This document shows, in pieces, positions 26,563-34,998 of a stretch of DNA of 37,806 nucleotides (the stretch's first letter is position 1; every line of letters begins with the position of its first letter). The notes beneath the pieces were generated by a model. The model saw only the letters and a list, made by a program, of their open reading frames with translations. It ran no database searches and was not told where the DNA came from. The DNA lies in contig CAXAAH010000014.1 of the NCBI GenBank assembly GCA_963966775.1, positions 1-37,806 on the forward strand. Direction: 5' to 3'. Origin of the DNA: UBA685 sp002299005 (GTDB lineage Bacteria > Pseudomonadota > Alphaproteobacteria > Puniceispirillales > Puniceispirillaceae). The translations under genes and the position numbers were made by a program.

Positions 26563-27840
26563 GTGCTTCAAAACAAATCATTTTTCAATCTAGGTCTGTC
26601 AGAGACAGATCCAGAAATCGCAGAAGCCATTCAACATGAGCTTGTTCGTCAGCAAGATCAAATTGAGATGATTGCCTCAGAGAACATCGTTTCAAACGCG
26701 GTATTAGAGGCACAAGGCTCAGTTCTGACAAATAAATACGCAGAAGGCTATTCAGGGCGTCGCTATTATGGCGGTTGTGAATTTGTTGATGTGGTTGAAA
26801 CGCTGGCGATTGAGCGTGCAAAGAAGCTGTTTGATTGTAACTTTGTGAACGTCCAGCCACATTCAGGCGCACAGGCAAACCAAGCGGTCTTTTTGGCATT
26901 GCTAAAGCCGGGCGATACGATTTTGGGCATGTCATTGGCCTCTGGCGGTCATCTAACACATGGCTCTGCGCCAAACCAATCTGGTAAGTATTTTAACGCT
27001 GTCCAATATGGTGTGAGCCGTCAAACTGGTCACATTGACTATGAAGAGATTGCCAGCCTTGCGCGCGAACATCAGCCGAAATTGATTGTCGCCGGGGCAT
27101 CTGCCTATCCGCGTACGATTGATTTTGCCAAGTTCCGTGAAATCGCCGATGAGGTTGGTGCTTATTTGATGGTTGATATGGCGCATATCTCAGGTCTCGT
27201 TGCGGCAGGCCTGCACCCAAGCCCATTGCCTCATGCTGATATTGTGACATCAACAACGCACAAGACATTGCGTGCGGGCAGAGGCGGCATCATCCTTTCG
27301 AATGATGAAGCTTTGGGGAAGAAGATTAACTCAGCTGTCTTCCCAGGCTTGCAAGGTGGCCCGCTTATGCACGCGATTGCGGCCAAGGCGGTTGCTTTTG
27401 GCGAAGCGCTAAAGCCTGATTTCAAAGATTATATCACAGCGGTTGTGAATAATGCCCGCGTCCTAGCCGAAGTATTGCAAGAGCGTGGTGTTGATATTGT
27501 TGGCGGTGGCACAGATATCCATATGGTTTTGGTCGATTTGCGTCCAAAGGGCCTAACAGGCGATATCACAGAGCTATCTCTTGAGAATGCCGGTGTGACT
27601 TGTAACAAGAATGGGGTGCCGTTTGACCCTGAAAAGCCAACTGTGACTTCAGGGGTGCGTCTGGGCACGCCAGCTGGCACAACCAGAGGCTTTGGGGAAG
27701 AAGAATTCCGCATGATTGGTCACTTAATCGGTGATGTGCTAGATGGTCTTGCGGCGAACCCAACAGATAATTCAGCTGTCGAAAAAGACGTGCGCGCACA
27801 GGTCAGCGCCCTTTGTGCGAAATTCCCGATTTACCAATAA
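26563..27840 (+). CDS. glyA: Serine hydroxymethyltransferase
   Basis: GlyA is the PLP enzyme that converts serine and tetrahydrofolate to glycine and 5,10-methylene-tetrahydrofolate, the main source of one-carbon units. The 425-aa protein has the family N-terminus QIEMIASENIVS, KYAEGYSGRRYYGG, the cofactor-contacting VDMAHISG, and the PLP lysine Lys234 in STTHKTLRAGRGG. The start is GTG 26563, supported by AAGGAG seven bases upstream. The 60-base gap after rpiB shows no glycine riboswitch. Confidence 0.97.
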   Translation: MLQNKSFFNLGLSETDPEIAEAIQHELVRQQDQIEMIASENIVSNAVLEAQGSVLTNKYAEGYSGRRYYGGCEFVDVVETLAIERAKKLFDCNFVNVQPHSGAQANQAVFLALLKPGDTILGMSLASGGHLTHGSAPNQSGKYFNAVQYGVSRQTGHIDYEEIASLAREHQPKLIVAGASAYPRTIDFAKFREIADEVGAYLMVDMAHISGLVAAGLHPSPLPHADIVTSTTHKTLRAGRGGIILSNDEALGKKINSAVFPGLQGGPLMHAIAAKAVAFGEALKPDFKDYITAVVNNARVLAEVLQERGVDIVGGGTDIHMVLVDLRPKGLTGDITELSLENAGVTCNKNGVPFDPEKPTVTSGVRLGTPAGTTRGFGEEEFRMIGHLIGDVLDGLAANPTDNSAVEKDVRAQVSALCAKFPIYQ

Positions 27841-27858
27841 GCTGATTTACGAACCTCT

Positions 27859-27894
27859 CGTCATGCCTCATAATAGGGGCATGACGTTTTTTTT
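27859..27894 (+). terminator. Strong intrinsic terminator of glyA
   Basis: CGTCATGCC at 27859-27867 pairs perfectly with GGCATGACG at 27878-27886, a nine-base stem with a ten-base loop, and eight T residues follow. Confidence 0.92.
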
Positions 27895-27942
27895 CTCAAA
27901 AAGACGCATCATTAAAAGGCCCTCGGGCAAAAGGAGCGTTTT

Positions 27943-28392
27943 ATGCTTTGTCCATTTTGCAAGTCAGAAGACACACAGGTAAAAGACTCGCGCCCATCTG
28001 AAGATGGTGCGGCTATTCGCAGACGCAGGCAATGCGGCTCTTGTTCCGCGCGCTTCACAACGTTCGAGCGTGTCCATCTGCGCGATATATCAGTGATAAA
28101 AACCGATGGCAGACGCACACCGTTCGACCGTGACAAGCTGGAACGGTCTTTTTCGGTGGCCTTGCGCAAGCGGTCTGTCGAAGAAGATGCGGTGCATTTG
28201 GCCATTACAGAGATTGTGCGCAAGCTTGAATCCACAGGTGAGGCAGATGTGGCATCCACCTATATCGGCTCGTTGGTAATGCAAGCGCTGTTAAAGCTCG
28301 ATAAGGTTGCTTATATCCGCTACGCCTCTGTCTATCGTAATTTTGAAGAAGCCACGGATTTTGAAGATTTCGTGAATGAGCTTGCCAAATAA
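27943..28392 (+). CDS. nrdR: Transcriptional repressor NrdR
   Basis: NrdR is a zinc-ribbon and ATP-cone protein that represses ribonucleotide reductase genes according to dATP/ATP levels. The 149-aa product has Cys3, Cys6, Cys31 and Cys34 as zinc ligands, the RRRRQC basic patch, and an ATP cone over about 48-138. AAAGGAG eight bases before the ATG is a strong ribosome-binding site. nrdR directly before ribD is a classical bacterial arrangement. No paired NrdR boxes were found within this window. Confidence 0.96.
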   Translation: MLCPFCKSEDTQVKDSRPSEDGAAIRRRRQCGSCSARFTTFERVHLRDISVIKTDGRRTPFDRDKLERSFSVALRKRSVEEDAVHLAITEIVRKLESTGEADVASTYIGSLVMQALLKLDKVAYIRYASVYRNFEEATDFEDFVNELAK

Positions 28393-28395
28393 GAT

Positions 28396-29493
28396 ATGCG
28401 TCCGGTGAGTGACCAACAAGCTGATCAGCGCTGGCTGTCTGTTGCGCTTGCACAAGCAGATAAGATTACCGGCCATAGCGCTGAAAACCCAGCTGTGGGA
28501 TGTGCGATTATCGATGCCGATGGCCGGCTGATAGCTGTGGGCCATACATCGCAAGGCGGCAGGCCTCATGCGGAGGTCAACGCGCTTGCTATGGCAGGGG
28601 AGAAGGCAAAAGGCGGCACGGCCTATGTGACGCTTGAGCCTTGTGCGCATCACGGCAAAACAGGCCCTTGTGCGGTCGCATTATTAGAGGCTGGTATCAG
28701 ACGCGTTGTGATTGCGGCCCATGATCCCGATAGGCGTGTGGCGGGCAAAGGCATTGCCCTCTTAGCGCAGGGCGGTGTTGAAGTGAGCGAGATGCTATCA
28801 CCGCGTGCAGAGCGTCAAATGGCCGGCTTTTTGCATCATCTTCGCCATAATCGCCCCTATGTGAGCGTTAAAATGGCGACAAGTGCTGATGGCTATATCG
28901 CGGCTGATAGGTCATCTCAGACATGGCTGACAGGGCCGACGAGCCGCCACTATGTCCATGATTTGCGCTCGCGCTGTGATGTGATGCTGACAAGCTCAGG
29001 CACAATTGCCGCAGATGATCCCTCATTAAACGTTAGAATTGCTGGCTATGGCTTTGCCCAGCCGCCCTTAGCCATTCTCGATAGTGAGGCGCGGCTATCT
29101 GCGGGCGCCAAATGCCTTGCGATAGAGCGGCCTGTTATCCTTTATCATCGGGCAGGCGCAAAGATAGGCAATCTGCCAGCACATGTTGAGAGCGTGGCCA
29201 TTGGCACATCTGATACGGGGCTAGATTTGGTCGCTGTGGTGGCAGATTTACAAAAGCGCGCCTATTATCATGTGATGGTTGAGGCGGGGGCACAGCTATT
29301 CTCTAGCCTTCATCACGCCATGCTTATCGATGAGCTGGTCTGGCTTTGTGCCCCACACAAGCTAGGGGCCGGTGTTTTAGCATGGGATTTTGATGAGACT
29401 ATGGATTTTTGCGCACCAAATGCTTATATCACATCGTATAAAACTGCATTAGGGGCTGACCAGATGTCCGTTCTGCATCCGATACAAAGGTAG
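28396..29493 (+). CDS. ribD: Bifunctional riboflavin deaminase/reductase RibD
   Basis: RibD deaminates the pyrimidine product of GTP cyclohydrolase II and then reduces its ribosyl side chain. The N-terminal deaminase domain (about 8-145) has the zinc motif HAE (His58, Glu60) and PCAHHGKTGPC (Cys83, Cys92). The C-terminal NADPH-dependent reductase domain covers about 153-360 and begins RPYVSVKMATSADGYIA. At 365 aa the length is normal. It begins four bases after nrdR and ends seven bases before ribE. Confidence 0.95.
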   Translation: MRPVSDQQADQRWLSVALAQADKITGHSAENPAVGCAIIDADGRLIAVGHTSQGGRPHAEVNALAMAGEKAKGGTAYVTLEPCAHHGKTGPCAVALLEAGIRRVVIAAHDPDRRVAGKGIALLAQGGVEVSEMLSPRAERQMAGFLHHLRHNRPYVSVKMATSADGYIAADRSSQTWLTGPTSRHYVHDLRSRCDVMLTSSGTIAADDPSLNVRIAGYGFAQPPLAILDSEARLSAGAKCLAIERPVILYHRAGAKIGNLPAHVESVAIGTSDTGLDLVAVVADLQKRAYYHVMVEAGAQLFSSLHHAMLIDELVWLCAPHKLGAGVLAWDFDETMDFCAPNAYITSYKTALGADQMSVLHPIQR

Positions 29494-29499
29494 CGATTT

Positions 29500-30096
29500 A
29501 TGTTCACGGGAATTATCACAGCAATGGGCACAATTGATACAATCGTCAAAGATGGCGATTGGCAATTGGTTATCCGTACACCATGGGCTTGTGATGAGAT
29601 TGATTTAGGCGCGTCTATCGCCTGTTCTGGTGTCTGCCTTACCGTGATTGAACGCGGCGCTGATTGGTTTAAAGTGGCGGCCTCTGCTGAGACCATAAAC
29701 CTGACAAACCTATCTGATTGGCAAGTTGGCACGCGCATCAATCTTGAACGCGCGCTTGCGATGGGAGATGAGCTTGGCGGCCATATCGTCTCAGGTCATG
29801 TGGATGGCTTGGCAGAATTGGTAGAGGTGACGCCTGAAAATGATAGCCATCGCCTGACATTTCGTGCGCCAAACACGCTATCAGCCTTTATCGCTGGCAA
29901 AGGGTCTGTGACACTTGATGGCATTTCCTTGACGGTGAATGCGGTCGATGGAGACTTGTTCTTTGTCAATATTATTGAACATACATGGGCAAACACCACC
30001 CTATTTGGGCGTGTGGCCGGTGATAAGATTAACCTAGAAATTGATATGTTGGCGCGTTATGTTGCGCGCTTACTTGACCATCAGAAGGCGCATTAG
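29500..30096 (+). CDS. ribE: Riboflavin synthase (alpha chain)
   Basis: This enzyme dismutates two molecules of dimethyl-ribityllumazine into riboflavin and the pyrimidine precursor. The 198-aa protein has the signature N-terminus MFTGIITAMGTI and two lumazine-binding repeats (about 1-95 and 96-190), the second containing GHVDG and SLTVNAVDG. Also called RibC in some species. It sits tightly between ribD and the ribB-type gene. Confidence 0.96.
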   Translation: MFTGIITAMGTIDTIVKDGDWQLVIRTPWACDEIDLGASIACSGVCLTVIERGADWFKVAASAETINLTNLSDWQVGTRINLERALAMGDELGGHIVSGHVDGLAELVEVTPENDSHRLTFRAPNTLSAFIAGKGSVTLDGISLTVNAVDGDLFFVNIIEHTWANTTLFGRVAGDKINLEIDMLARYVARLLDHQKAH

Positions 30097-30099
30097 ACC

Positions 30100-31203
30100 A
30101 TGAGCGATATGACAAGCCAACTTGATCCGATTGAAGATGTTATCGCAGATGCGAAAGCCGGCAAGGTCTTTATTCTTGTTGATGATGAGGATAGAGAGAA
30201 TGAGGGCGATCTCTGTGTCATGGCAGAGCATTGCACGCCTGAGGCGATTAACTTCATGGCCAAATATGGGCGTGGACTTATTTGCCTTGCGTTAAGTGCT
30301 GAGCGGTCTGAAAAATTGGGATTATCGCTGATGGAGCGTCGCAATGAATCGCGCCACCAGACAGCCTTTACTGTCTCTATTGAAGCGCGTGAAGGCGTTA
30401 GCACAGGTATTTCTGCGCATGACCGCTCTCATACGGTGCTAACAGCGATTAATCCTGAATGTGATGCCAGAGATATCACGACACCTGGCCATATTTTCCC
30501 GCTGATTGCGCGTGATGGGGGCACTTTGGTGCGCGCGGGCCATACAGAGGCGGTGGTTGATATCTCACGCGCGGCAGGCGGTGATCCTTCTGGGGTGATT
30601 TGTGAGATTATGAAAGATGATGGCAGCATGGCACGTCTGCCTGATTTGCTGATTTTTGCCAAAGAGCATAATTTGAAAATTGGCTCTATCGCTGACTTAA
30701 TCGCATGGCGCAGACGTAATGAGAATTTAGTGAGCCGCATGAATGAGACGGTGATGAATTCTCATATTGGCGGTGATTGGCGGATGATTGCCTATCAAAA
30801 CCTTATCACAGGCATAGAGCATCTTGTACTTGTGAAGGGCGATATTGACCCTGATGAGGCGGTGCTGGTGCGCATGCATTCCTTTGATTTGATGCGTGAT
30901 TTACTTGGTGAAGCCTCAGGCAGTGCCAATGATTTGCATAAATCAATGGCCGCAATTGCCGAAGAAGGGCGTGGTTTGATCGTCGTATTGCGCGAAATGG
31001 CGGGCAATAGCCTGTCAGATATGATAGCAAGACGACTGCACCCGGCTGAAAGCGTCAATGATTTGCGCGATTATGGTGTGGGCGCGCAAATATTAAAAGA
31101 TCTTGATGTTGTGAAGATGATTCTGCTATCGAACTCACAACCAAATATTGTTGGCCTTGAAGGCCATGGTCTAACTGTTGAAGGATGGCGTGCCTTATCA
31201 TAG
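30100..31203 (+). CDS. ribB: 3,4-dihydroxy-2-butanone 4-phosphate synthase fused to a degenerate GTP cyclohydrolase II-like domain (RibBX type)
   Basis: The N-terminal domain (about 8-210) is an intact RibB: the acidic metal-binding DDEDRENEGDL at 28-38, the RHQTAFTVSIEA segment at 85-96, and GHTEAVVDISRAAG at 147-160 with the catalytic His and Glu. It makes dihydroxybutanone phosphate from ribulose 5-phosphate. The C-terminal domain (about 215-367) aligns in shape with RibA, keeping VRMHS, LRDYGVGAQIL and a GL.VEGW end. The segment that should read C.TGD...RCDCG is replaced by residues 262-281 with no cysteine, so the catalytic zinc site is absent. The domain is therefore not expected to hydrolyse GTP. 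This matches the RibBX variant known in Proteobacteria. It will often be labelled RibBA by automatic annotation; a real ribA should exist elsewhere. Confidence 0.92.
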   Translation: MSDMTSQLDPIEDVIADAKAGKVFILVDDEDRENEGDLCVMAEHCTPEAINFMAKYGRGLICLALSAERSEKLGLSLMERRNESRHQTAFTVSIEAREGVSTGISAHDRSHTVLTAINPECDARDITTPGHIFPLIARDGGTLVRAGHTEAVVDISRAAGGDPSGVICEIMKDDGSMARLPDLLIFAKEHNLKIGSIADLIAWRRRNENLVSRMNETVMNSHIGGDWRMIAYQNLITGIEHLVLVKGDIDPDEAVLVRMHSFDLMRDLLGEASGSANDLHKSMAAIAEEGRGLIVVLREMAGNSLSDMIARRLHPAESVNDLRDYGVGAQILKDLDVVKMILLSNSQPNIVGLEGHGLTVEGWRALS

Positions 31204-31242
31204 GGCATGGCACCGCAGTTTATTACATAAGGGTTTATCGTG

Positions 31243-31683
31243 ATGGCAGGACATTTTCTGATTGTTGAGGCGCGCTTCTATGAAGATTTAGGCGATGCGC
31301 TTGCTGATGGCGCTATTGCCGCGATTGAAGAGGCAGGCGGCAGCTATGACCGTATTGAGGTGCCAGGTGCGCTTGAAATACCGGCAGCGATTTCTTTTGC
31401 CGCGGCATCTGACAGAGGCTTTGACGGTTTTGTCGCGCTTGGCTGTGTCATTAGAGGCGAGACAAGCCATTATGATACTGTGTGTAATGAATCTGCGAGA
31501 GGCATTATGGATTTGACCATTCATGATCACTTGGCGATTGGCAATGGCATTATCACTGTTGAAAATGGCGACCAAGCATGGGCCAGAGCCAATAAGGCTG
31601 ATAAGGATAAGGGCGGTGATGCGGCAAGAGCGGCCATTGCCATGGCAGGCCTCAAACAAGCTCTGACAGTAGGCGAAGAATAA
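31243..31683 (+). CDS. ribH: 6,7-dimethyl-8-ribityllumazine synthase
   Basis: RibH condenses dihydroxybutanone phosphate with the ribitylamino-pyrimidine to make the lumazine precursor of riboflavin. The 146-aa protein has the EVPGALEIPAA motif for phosphate binding and GCVIRGETSHYDTVCNESARG with the catalytic His. ATG 31243 is used; the GTG three bases earlier is equally possible and both are served by a TAAGGG sequence. nusB follows one base after the stop. Confidence 0.95.
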   Translation: MAGHFLIVEARFYEDLGDALADGAIAAIEEAGGSYDRIEVPGALEIPAAISFAAASDRGFDGFVALGCVIRGETSHYDTVCNESARGIMDLTIHDHLAIGNGIITVENGDQAWARANKADKDKGGDAARAAIAMAGLKQALTVGEE

Positions 31684-31684
31684 G

Positions 31685-32158
31685 ATGGCTCATGATGATA
31701 CAATGAAGCCGGTACCTGTGCGCAAAAGAACTGCGGCGCGCCTAGGGGCTATCCAAGTAAATTACGAAGTTGGCATGACGTCAAAATCACTGACCGAAGC
31801 GATGGCACAGTTTCTATCGCATTACGCATCAGATATTGCCGCTGAAATGCAGGTGAAGAAGATTGACGAAGGTCATTTCACCGAATTATCGGCGCTTATG
31901 GCTGATAAAAAAGATGAGATTGATGCCCTTATTGAAGAGCGTTTGGACGAAGGCTGGAGCCTAGAGCGCTTAGCAAGGCATGAGCATTCAGCGCTTCGTG
32001 CGGCTGTTTGTGAGCTAAAATATATGCCGCATATCCCCGCAAAGGCGGTTATTTCAGAATATGCAAGCCTGACAGATGCCTATCAGGGGGATGTTAAATT
32101 CGTCAATGCTGTCACAGACCGCATCGCACGCACCCTCCGCAAAGTGGAAATGTCATAA
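31685..32158 (+). CDS. nusB: Transcription antitermination factor NusB
   Basis: NusB binds the boxA element of nascent rRNA together with S10 (NusE) and promotes antitermination. The 157-aa all-helical protein shows the typical RTAARLGAIQVNYE start, an ALRAAVCELKYMPHIPAKAVISEYASLTDAY core and a GDVKFVNAVTDRIA end. It lies one base after ribH, the common ribH-nusB pairing, and ends this operon opposite bamE. Confidence 0.95.
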   Translation: MAHDDTMKPVPVRKRTAARLGAIQVNYEVGMTSKSLTEAMAQFLSHYASDIAAEMQVKKIDEGHFTELSALMADKKDEIDALIEERLDEGWSLERLARHEHSALRAAVCELKYMPHIPAKAVISEYASLTDAYQGDVKFVNAVTDRIARTLRKVEMS

Positions 32159-32165
32159 GGTTATT

Positions 32166-32186
32166 AAGGGCCATTTAATCGCCCTT
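32166..32186. terminator. Hairpin between converging nusB and bamE
   Basis: AAGGGC at 32166-32171 pairs with GCCCTT at 32181-32186 around nine bases, in the 34-base gap between two converging stop codons. No T-run follows on either strand, so termination activity is plausible from position but not certain. Confidence 0.4.
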
Positions 32187-32192
32187 GATGGT

Positions 32193-32648
32193 CTATTCGT
32201 TTGCGTTGCGGCGGCGGATGTTTGAGAAGATTTGTTCAAGAATGCCAAAATCTGCGCCTGGTGTTGGCGTTTTTGACTTTAATGTTGCAATCTCAAGACC
32301 TGTGCTTTCATCTGTGACGATGATGTCTTCTAACAACTCATCTTCGGAGAATAAGAACGCAAATATCTCTCTTGTGACTGTCTCACTACGACCGCCAGCT
32401 GGTTGCACCATATTCTGTGATACATAGTATATTTTGCCAGAATTAAACGCCCCTTCAAAGCTTGGCTTGCCAAGGGTGAAAAGGATATCTGCCTTGGTTG
32501 TCTCGCCGATGACGATATCTTCTAGATCATAGGCATCAATGCTATGGCCATGTGATGAAAGTCGCTCTCCACAGCCGGCAAGTGACAGCATAAGGACTGT
32601 TAGGCCAGCCATTAGGAAGTGAGAGATATGTTTATCGTTTTTTGTCAT
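32193..32648 (-). CDS. bamE: Outer-membrane protein assembly factor BamE (SmpA/OmlA lipoprotein)
   Basis: BamE is an outer-membrane lipoprotein of the BAM complex that inserts beta-barrel proteins. From ATG 32648 the protein is 151 aa, with a basic start, a hydrophobic signal segment (about 11-25) and a lipobox LAGC with acylated Cys26. The mature domain has the SmpA pattern IVIGETTKADILFTLGKPS and a strand-rich remainder. A start at 32699 in the same frame would put 17 extra residues before the signal peptide, which is unlikely. It is divergent from the UQCC1-type chaperone gene, a frequent alphaproteobacterial arrangement. Confidence 0.88.
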   Translation of the reverse strand: MTKNDKHISHFLMAGLTVLMLSLAGCGERLSSHGHSIDAYDLEDIVIGETTKADILFTLGKPSFEGAFNSGKIYYVSQNMVQPAGGRSETVTREIFAFLFSEDELLEDIIVTDESTGLEIATLKSKTPTPGADFGILEQIFSNIRRRNANE

Positions 32649-32749
32649 TTTTTTACAGCGCCAAGCGAGAGTTGAGGTTATAATTGCCGTCAAAAGCAAG
32701 AAGCGTCAATCTTATTTGGCCCTAGCTTACCATGAATTAGGAATTTTAC

Positions 32750-33343
32750 ATGTCTCAAGATGGTTTTTTTGCATCCTTAAAAGGGTTTTTTGGTAATAAG
32801 CAAATTGAGCCCCTGCCAACAACCAAAGCAGAAGATCTCTATTATCAGATCTTGCAAGCCTCGCGCGCTGTGCCGCTCTATCGTGATTATGGGGTGGAAG
32901 ACACAATTGACGGTCGCTTCGATGCGCTATGCTTGTTGCAATCGCTTGTGATGCGCCGCCTTGCCGGCAAGTCTGAGGCGTTAGGCCTGTTCAGCCAAGA
33001 GCTGTTCGATGCGATGTTTGCCGATATGGATTCAACATTGCGTGAGATGGGTGTGGGCGATATGGGCGTGGGTAAGCGCGTGAAATTTATGTCAGAGGCC
33101 TATATGGGGCGCCTGACCGCCTATGATAACGCCCTCAAAGCCTATGAGCAGGGCGAGGGTGCGGATAAGTTGCAAGAGGCGCTCTATCGCAATCTATTCT
33201 CTGAGAGCGGTGATGAGGCGGCCGCCAAAGCATTGGTGGCGCCTGTTGCGGCAATGGCTGATAAGCTTGCCTCTTGTGCTGATAGTGATTTCACAGAGGC
33301 TGCTTTGGCAGATGATATCCTCGCAATCGTACCAAGAGCATAG
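32750..33343 (+). CDS. Ubiquinol-cytochrome c chaperone family protein (UQCC1/CBP3 type)
   Basis: This 197-aa protein resembles the bacterial relatives of mitochondrial Cbp3/UQCC1, which assist assembly of cytochrome b of the bc1 complex. The conserved part starts at about residue 28 with LYYQILQASRAVPLYRDYGVEDTIDGRFDALCLLQSLVMRRL and continues through LFDAMFADMDSTLREMGVGDMGVGKRVK. No signal peptide or membrane helix is present. TTAGGA seven bases before the ATG supports the start. The role in bc1 assembly is known for the eukaryotic homologues and inferred here. Its stop codon is the first part of a 14-base tandem repeat. Confidence 0.85.
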   Translation: MSQDGFFASLKGFFGNKQIEPLPTTKAEDLYYQILQASRAVPLYRDYGVEDTIDGRFDALCLLQSLVMRRLAGKSEALGLFSQELFDAMFADMDSTLREMGVGDMGVGKRVKFMSEAYMGRLTAYDNALKAYEQGEGADKLQEALYRNLFSESGDEAAAKALVAPVAAMADKLASCADSDFTEAALADDILAIVPRA

Positions 33344-33368
33344 TGCCAAAAGATTAGTGCCAAAAGAT
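33341..33368 (+). repeat. Two perfect 14-base tandem copies at a stop codon
   Basis: The unit TAGTGCCAAAAGAT occurs at 33341-33354 and again, directly adjacent and identical, at 33355-33368. The first unit begins with the TAG stop codon of the chaperone gene. Confidence 0.85.
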
Positions 33369-33406
33369 AAAGGTATCATGGCTTTAGTGAGTAGGAGTGC
33401 TTGATA

Positions 33407-33904
33407 ATGACAAAAGAATTATCCAATGAACTAGACCCGTTGACGATTATGCCAGGGCGCGGCATGCAGTTTGCTGGCCAATTAGATGCCGAAAGCTGTG
33501 CTGAGATGGCGCAACGCTTTTCATTTCAAGAGGTTATGAATGTACATTATGACCTCACTGTAAAGCTGATATCAAAGCAATGCTGGGAGTTAAAAGGCAC
33601 GATAAAGGCCAAATTAATCCAAAGCTGTGTCGCAACCGCTGTGCCAGTCAAAGATATGATAGACGCGCCTATCGTCGAGAGATATGTCGCTGACATTGAA
33701 AATAATGATGAAATTGACGTGTCTGATGCCGCCGTGGAACCGCTAATTGATGGGTGTATTCCGCTAAGAGAAGCTGTTTTTCAGTTTATTGCGGTCACAG
33801 CCAATCCCTATCCGCGCAGTGATGGTGCCCCTGAGGTACAAGAGTTCGGCCCCAAGGTTGAAAAAGAGAATCCTTTTTCAAAGCTTATGCAATTGAAAAA
33901 ATAG
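33407..33904 (+). CDS. DUF177 (YceD-type) domain protein
   Basis: This 165-aa protein belongs to the YceD/DUF177 family, known in several bacteria and plants to influence 23S rRNA accumulation. ATG 33407 is chosen because AGGAG at 33393-33397 is then nine bases away; the TTG at 33401 would be too close. The C-terminal pattern EFIAVTANPYPRSDG-like ending in PFSKLMQLKK is typical of alphaproteobacterial members. In many bacteria rpmF separates it from plsX; here plsX follows directly. Confidence 0.85.
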   Translation: MTKELSNELDPLTIMPGRGMQFAGQLDAESCAEMAQRFSFQEVMNVHYDLTVKLISKQCWELKGTIKAKLIQSCVATAVPVKDMIDAPIVERYVADIENNDEIDVSDAAVEPLIDGCIPLREAVFQFIAVTANPYPRSDGAPEVQEFGPKVEKENPFSKLMQLKK

Positions 33905-33952
33905 TCACTTGCCTCTATGGTGAGGCGGCGAAAGTACCGTAGGAGATTTCCA

Positions 33953-34996
33953 GTGAGCATAACGCGCTTGGCTCTTGATGCGATGGGGGGGGATAATGCC
34001 CCGGGTATCGTTATTAAAGGAGCAGACGTCGCGAAAGCTAAAAACCCTGATTTAGAATTTGTGTTCATCGGGGATAGTGAACGTATTAAACCATATTTAA
34101 GCCGCTCTATTCATCTTAAGAATGCGAGTGTTATTCATGCTGAAGATAAGGTGGAGTCTGATGAGAATGTCTCTCAGGCTGTTCGCAAAGGCAAGCAGAC
34201 GTCAATGTGGAAAGCTGTTGCTGAGGTAAAAGCAGGGCATTGTGATGCCGTTGTATCTGCTGGCAATACAGGTGCGCTTATGGCGATCTCTAAGTTACAA
34301 TTCCGCCCTATGGAGGGGGTAACACGCCCCGCTATTGCAACATTCTTGCCAACTGAAAAGCGTCAAGTTTGTATGCTTGATCTTGGTGCGAATATTGAGT
34401 GTGACGCTGAAAACCTTGTCCAATTTGCGATTATGGGCGCCGCCTTTACGCGCTCTGTCCTTGATGTGAAAGACCCGTCTATCGGTCTTTTGAATGTCGG
34501 TGAGGAAGATCAAAAAGGGCATGAATATCTGCGTGAAGCGGCGGATATCTTGAATGACGCTGATTCAGGCATGAATTATCAGGGGTTTGTCGAAGGCACA
34601 GATATCACCAAAGGTGAGGTTGATGTTGTCGTCACAGACGGTTTCACAGGCAATGTGGCCTTAAAAACCGCTGAAGGCACAGCGATGCTGATAACAAATT
34701 TGCTGAAAACAGCCTTTAAAGAATCCTTTCTTACCAAGCTTGCCTATTTATTGGCCAGAGCCGCGATGCGCCGTATGCGCTCTCGCCTTGACCCGCGCGT
34801 TCATAATGGCGCAGTCTTTTTAGGGCTAAATGGCATTGCGGTGAAATCGCATGGTGGCACAGATGAAATAGGCTATGCCAACGCGATTAAAGTGGCCGCT
34901 GACCTCGTGGAGCATGGGTTCATGCCAGATGTACAAAAGGCCTTGCAGAAATTCGGTTCAATCAGTGACCGGCAGGCGGATAAGGCAGGGGACTAG
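33953..34996 (+). CDS. plsX: Phosphate acyltransferase PlsX
   Basis: PlsX converts acyl-ACP to acyl-phosphate, the donor for PlsY in glycerophospholipid synthesis; it is a peripheral membrane enzyme. From GTG 33953 the product is 347 aa, the usual length, starting SITRLALDAMGGDNAPG, and containing VSAGNTGALMA and DLGANIECDAENLVQFA. AGGAG at 33941-33945 supports this start; an in-frame ATG at 33917 has no ribosome-binding site and adds a basic extension. It ends two bases before fabH, the conserved plsX-fabH pair. Confidence 0.95.
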   Translation: MSITRLALDAMGGDNAPGIVIKGADVAKAKNPDLEFVFIGDSERIKPYLSRSIHLKNASVIHAEDKVESDENVSQAVRKGKQTSMWKAVAEVKAGHCDAVVSAGNTGALMAISKLQFRPMEGVTRPAIATFLPTEKRQVCMLDLGANIECDAENLVQFAIMGAAFTRSVLDVKDPSIGLLNVGEEDQKGHEYLREAADILNDADSGMNYQGFVEGTDITKGEVDVVVTDGFTGNVALKTAEGTAMLITNLLKTAFKESFLTKLAYLLARAAMRRMRSRLDPRVHNGAVFLGLNGIAVKSHGGTDEIGYANAIKVAADLVEHGFMPDVQKALQKFGSISDRQADKAGD

Positions 34997-34998
34997 CG

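Noticed and set aside
27895..28396. FMN riboswitch controlling the rib genes
   Set aside because: The space before nrdR is too short and has no FMN-aptamer sequence; ribD starts four bases after nrdR.
30742..31203. RibA-like domain as a frameshifted or decayed pseudogene segment
   Set aside because: The frame is intact to a normal C-terminus, with conserved flanking motifs, so this is a retained non-catalytic domain rather than decay.
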